Source: Methylobacterium indicum (lineage in GTDB: Bacteria; Pseudomonadota; Alphaproteobacteria; Rhizobiales; Beijerinckiaceae). From it: a stretch of DNA of 43,527 nucleotides. Positions 42,829-43,527 of the stretch are shown here, one piece after another. A program made the position numbers and the translations under genes. The DNA is taken from the NCBI RefSeq assembly GCF_001043895.1, contig NZ_JTHF01000254.1, forward strand, positions 1 through 43,527, in the 5' to 3' direction. The stretch's first letter is position 1. Every line of letters starts with the position of its first letter. The notes under the pieces were generated by a model. It did not search any database. It was not told the origin of the DNA and saw only the letters and a list, made by a program, of their open reading frames with translations.

Positions 42829-43527
<699 letters not shown>

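Overview
The window is high-GC chromosomal DNA with strong third-position GC bias. GTG and TTG starts and short stop/start overlaps are common. An EcfG-type sigma factor with a NepR-like segment, an SWIB-domain protein, a TarD-like enolase, a MocR/PaiB pair and several small proteins of familiar Methylobacteriaceae type point to an alphaproteobacterium, most likely Methylobacterium or a close relative. This assignment is inference from protein character; no rRNA or housekeeping marker is present. No tRNA, rRNA, CRISPR array, transposase or integrase was seen.

Region 1 (1-5.2 kb) holds the 3' part of an alpha/beta hydrolase, a divergent NAD(P)-binding oxidoreductase / LysR pair, and a probable sugar-acid locus. 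That locus is a lone TRAP-type binding protein facing a D-tartrate dehydratase-like enolase that is translationally coupled to a GNAT acetyltransferase. Region 2 (5.2-13.5 kb) carries small secreted or membrane proteins, a nested palindromic element, a NepR-EcfG fusion sigma factor, a methyltransferase-like protein, a GST, an MFS transporter, an aldo/keto reductase, an SWIB protein with a candidate EcfG promoter, a frameshifted pseudogene and a stand-alone chorismate mutase. Region 3 (13.7-18.4 kb) is a transporter block: two DHA2 efflux paralogs on either side of an oxalate/formate-antiporter-type MFS protein.

Region 4 (18.7-27.5 kb) has a small gene with a clear terminator, a 1199-residue autotransporter whose passenger is a PAP2-type acid phosphatase, a roughly 1 kb gap, and a convergent c-di-GMP pair (pseudo-receiver HD-GYP against membrane GGDEF-EAL). 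Region 5 (27.7-36.6 kb) has a divergent MocR/PaiB pair with clear half-sites between them, then LysR, a DUF1445 hydro-lyase and a complete five-gene Liv-type ABC importer, all on the plus strand. This looks like an amino-acid or amide uptake and catabolism locus.

Region 6 (36.6-41.1 kb) has a small internally duplicated protein, a methyl-accepting chemotaxis protein, a CheZ phosphatase and a GNAT enzyme. Region 7 (41.1-43.5 kb) is the most foreign-looking part. A tail-collar protein and a DUF6916 protein diverge, across an AT-rich gap, from a collagen-like Gly-X-Thr repeat protein that runs off the right edge. It looks like a surface or appendage module. The most notable items are the NepR-EcfG fusion, the PAP2 autotransporter, the collar/DUF6916/collagen-like module and the duplicated 193-residue protein.
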